Shown here one piece after another: positions 62,331-64,000 of a stretch of DNA of 64,000 nt. A program made the position numbers and the translations under genes. Source of the stretch: Branchiibius cervicis (lineage in GTDB: Bacteria > Actinomycetota > Actinomycetes > Actinomycetales > Dermatophilaceae); NCBI RefSeq assembly GCF_042661605.1, contig NZ_JBHSWJ010000002.1:744001-808000 (forward strand), written 5' to 3'. The notes below the pieces were generated by a model, which ran no database searches, was not told the DNA's origin, and saw nothing but the letters and a program-made list of their open reading frames with translations. Within the stretch, counting starts at the first letter, position 1. Every line of letters starts with the position of its first letter.

Positions 62331-63629
62331 TCAGGCCACCCCGAGCATCTGCGTCCACAGGGCCGGGAACTCCGGCATCGTCTTACCGACGGTGGCGATG
62401 TTCTCGACCACCACACCGGGCACCGCCAGACCGATCACGGCGGCTGCCATGACCATCCGGTGATCGGCGTACGTGCGAAACAGGCCGCCGTGCAACGGAG
62501 TCGGCCGGATGACCAGGCCGTCCTCGGTCTCGGTGGCGCTGCCGCCGAGGCGGTTGATCTCGGTGCTCAACGCCGCCAGCCGGTCGGTCTCGTGCCCCCG
62601 GATGTGGGCGACCCCGCGCAGGTGGGTGGGGGAGTCGGCCAAGGTCGCGAGTGCGGCGATGACCGGGGTCAGCTCGCTGGCATCGTGCAGGTCGAGGTCG
62701 ACCCCCAGGATCTCGCCGGTGCCGGCGACGGTGAGTCCCTCACGGGTGTGTTGCACCTCGGCGCCCATCATGTCCAGGATGTCGCGCAGGTGGTCCCCGC
62801 CCTGGGTCGTCACGTGCGGCCAGCCCGGGATGGTCACGCTGCCACCGGCCACCATCGCGGCCGCGAGGAACGGCGCCGCGTTGGACAGGTCCGGCTCGAT
62901 CTCGACGTCGAGCGCACTGATCTCGGTGGGTTCGATCCGCCACGTGTTGGCGTCGCTGTCATCGACCAGCACGCCGGCGTCGCGCAGCACCTCGACGGTC
63001 ATCGCGATGTGCGGCAGCGACGGCAGCGGTTTGCCCTCGTGCACCACGGTGATGCCCTCGTCGTAACGGGCGCCCGCCAGCAGCAGCGCGGACACGAATT
63101 GCGACGAGCCGGAGGCGTCGATGCGCACGGTCCCGCCACGCACAGCACCCCTGCCGTGCAACGTGATCGGCAGATTGTCGCCCTCGACGTCGACACCGAG
63201 GTCGCGCAGCGCCTGCACGACAGGACGCATCGGGCGGCGTCGGGCAGCCTCGTCCCCATCGAAGCGCACCGTCCCGTCGGCCAGCGCGGCGACCGGTGGC
63301 ACGAACCGCATCACGGTGCCGGCCAGCCCGCAGTCGATCTGAGTCGCGCCGGTGATCGGACCCGGCTGCACCAGCCACGCGTCGTGGCCGTAGTCCTCGG
63401 GGGCGTCGGTGATGTGCGCACCGAGCGAACGCAGCGCGTCGACCATCAGCACGGTGTCCCGGGAGCGCAACGGGTGCCGCAGCACCGACTCGTCACCGGC
63501 CAGGGCGGCCAGCACCAGGAAACGGTTGGTGAGGGATTTGCTGCCGGGCACCCGCACCCGCGCGTCCAACGGGCCGCCGGCGCGCGGCGCGGCCCAGTCA
63601 CCGTCGGTGAGCAGATCCGTCGCGTTCAC
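62331..63629 (-). CDS. aroA: 3-phosphoshikimate 1-carboxyvinyltransferase (EPSP synthase)
   Basis: The 432-residue enzyme has RVPGSKSLTNRFLVLAALA, GLAGTVMRFVPPVAAL, DGDEAARRRPM and the C-terminal TYADHRMVMAAAVIGL with DRLAALSTEINRLG. It joins shikimate-3-phosphate and PEP on the way to aromatic amino acids. GTG 63629 (VNATDLLTDGDW) is the likely start; an ATG at 63665 would add 12 residues and leave only nine bases to the divergent SRAP gene. aroA heads the leftward block. Confidence 0.92.
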   Translation of the reverse strand: MNATDLLTDGDWAAPRAGGPLDARVRVPGSKSLTNRFLVLAALAGDESVLRHPLRSRDTVLMVDALRSLGAHITDAPEDYGHDAWLVQPGPITGATQIDCGLAGTVMRFVPPVAALADGTVRFDGDEAARRRPMRPVVQALRDLGVDVEGDNLPITLHGRGAVRGGTVRIDASGSSQFVSALLLAGARYDEGITVVHEGKPLPSLPHIAMTVEVLRDAGVLVDDSDANTWRIEPTEISALDVEIEPDLSNAAPFLAAAMVAGGSVTIPGWPHVTTQGGDHLRDILDMMGAEVQHTREGLTVAGTGEILGVDLDLHDASELTPVIAALATLADSPTHLRGVAHIRGHETDRLAALSTEINRLGGSATETEDGLVIRPTPLHGGLFRTYADHRMVMAAAVIGLAVPGVVVENIATVGKTMPEFPALWTQMLGVA

Positions 63630-63674
63630 CCGCCCCACGGTAGTCGCGTGCGCCGACAGCGGCATTCTTGTCCT

Positions 63675-64000
63675 ATGTGCGGGCGCTATGCGGCGAGTTT
63701 CCATCCCGAGGATCTGGTGGAGCGGATGGAGATCGAGGCCGATCTCAGTGCCGAGCACACTCGTTCCATCCTCAGCCGCCCGCAGGAGCCACCGGTGGGC
63801 GCGCCCGACTACAACATGGCCCCGACCAAGCAGGCGGCCGTCGTCCTGACCCGCCGGGTCGAGCAGGAGCCCTTGCGGCAGCTGCGGATGCTCACGTGGG
63901 GGTTGGTGCCGAGCTGGGCCAAGGACACCAAGACCGCCTACCGGATGATCAACGCCCGGGCCGAGACGCTCTTCGACAAGGGTGCCTACGCCAAAGCGGC
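63675..64000 (+). CDS. SRAP-domain protein (HMCES/YedK family), cut by window end
   Basis: The first 108 residues start MCGRYAASFHPED, with the catalytic Cys2 exposed after removal of Met1, then YNMAPTKQAAVVL and MLTWGLVPSWAKDTK, and the NARAET motif. SRAP proteins crosslink to abasic sites in single-stranded DNA and protect them. The family is ~220-260 residues, so the 3' half is missing. It is divergent from aroA. Confidence 0.92.
   Translation, partial: MCGRYAASFHPEDLVERMEIEADLSAEHTRSILSRPQEPPVGAPDYNMAPTKQAAVVLTRRVEQEPLRQLRMLTWGLVPSWAKDTKTAYRMINARAETLFDKGAYAKA

Noticed and set aside
1..64000. CRISPR arrays, insertion sequences, prophage, integrase or attachment sites
   Set aside because: No regularly spaced repeats, transposase or integrase motifs, or long terminal inverted repeats were found; base composition is even across the window.

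Overview
The window is chromosomal DNA from a high-GC Gram-positive actinomycete. Evidence: strong G/C third-position bias, many GTG starts, F420-type flavoenzymes (an LLM oxidoreductase and a PPOX protein), an ergothioneine EgtB, a MhuD-like heme-degrading protein, a PopR/ClgR-type regulator next to a tandem clpP pair, and a Tad pilus locus in actinobacterial order. A Micrococcales-type organism is plausible, but no rRNA is present and I do not assign a genus. I see no prophage, insertion sequence, CRISPR array, tRNA or rRNA.

Layout. 1-7.9 kb: end of an acyl-CoA ligase, a MhuD-like gene, then a leftward operon for reductive pyrimidine (or hydantoin) breakdown with its own NMT1/THI5-type ABC importer and an LLM flavoenzyme. 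8-15 kb: a secreted CehA/McbA-like metallohydrolase, glutaminase, a FrnE-like DsbA protein, a DUF305 lipoprotein behind a CsoR-like copper operator, a YbhN-type membrane protein, an S33 peptidase, a DUF1275 protein and the decayed tail of a histidine kinase. 15-19 kb: a peptidoglycan-binding protein, a short leader with a terminator, rtcB, and a PopR-like regulator facing two clpP genes. 19-28 kb: a TM0106-type nuclease-helicase, a sodium/solute symporter, a DHFR-like protein and amidohydrolase, egtB with a PPOX protein, and ppk2. 28.6-33.4 kb: an operon (amidohydrolase, DUF59 protein, Zn-alcohol dehydrogenase, ABM protein) and its divergent GAF/Fis activator. It looks like the accessory part of a propane/phenol-type diiron monooxygenase cluster without the monooxygenase. 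33.4-44.7 kb: a cobalamin-binding-type receptor, an acetyltransferase, a large FHA-FtsK/EccC-like ATPase, the Tad genes and an LCP protein. 44.7-52 kb: tspO-like, prfB, ftsE-ftsX-M23 peptidase, smpB, an FHA protein and a type II NADH dehydrogenase. 52-64 kb: a paired M16 peptidase, an HNH protein, a CPT-like kinase, gabT, and the leftward block aroA-rsgA-FUSC-hisN opposite an SRAP gene cut by the window edge.

A property of the sequence matters for every reader. Eleven short runs of G or C each lack one base relative to the protein family, which breaks ten genes, including ftsE, ndh and the helicase. All eleven have the same sign and sequence context, so I read them as homopolymer under-calling in the assembly rather than as pseudogenes or programmed frameshifts. 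Coordinates for those genes are given end to end across the break. The histidine kinase tail at 15.1 kb is different and looks like real decay.

The best candidates for biology worth follow-up are: the PopR-like/clpP module with a matching operator and a C-terminal Ala-Ala; the CsoR-like box overlapping an apparently leaderless promoter; the orphan monooxygenase-accessory operon with paired CRP-like boxes; the FHA-EccC-like ATPase divergent from the Tad locus; and the short ORF plus terminator directly upstream of rtcB.
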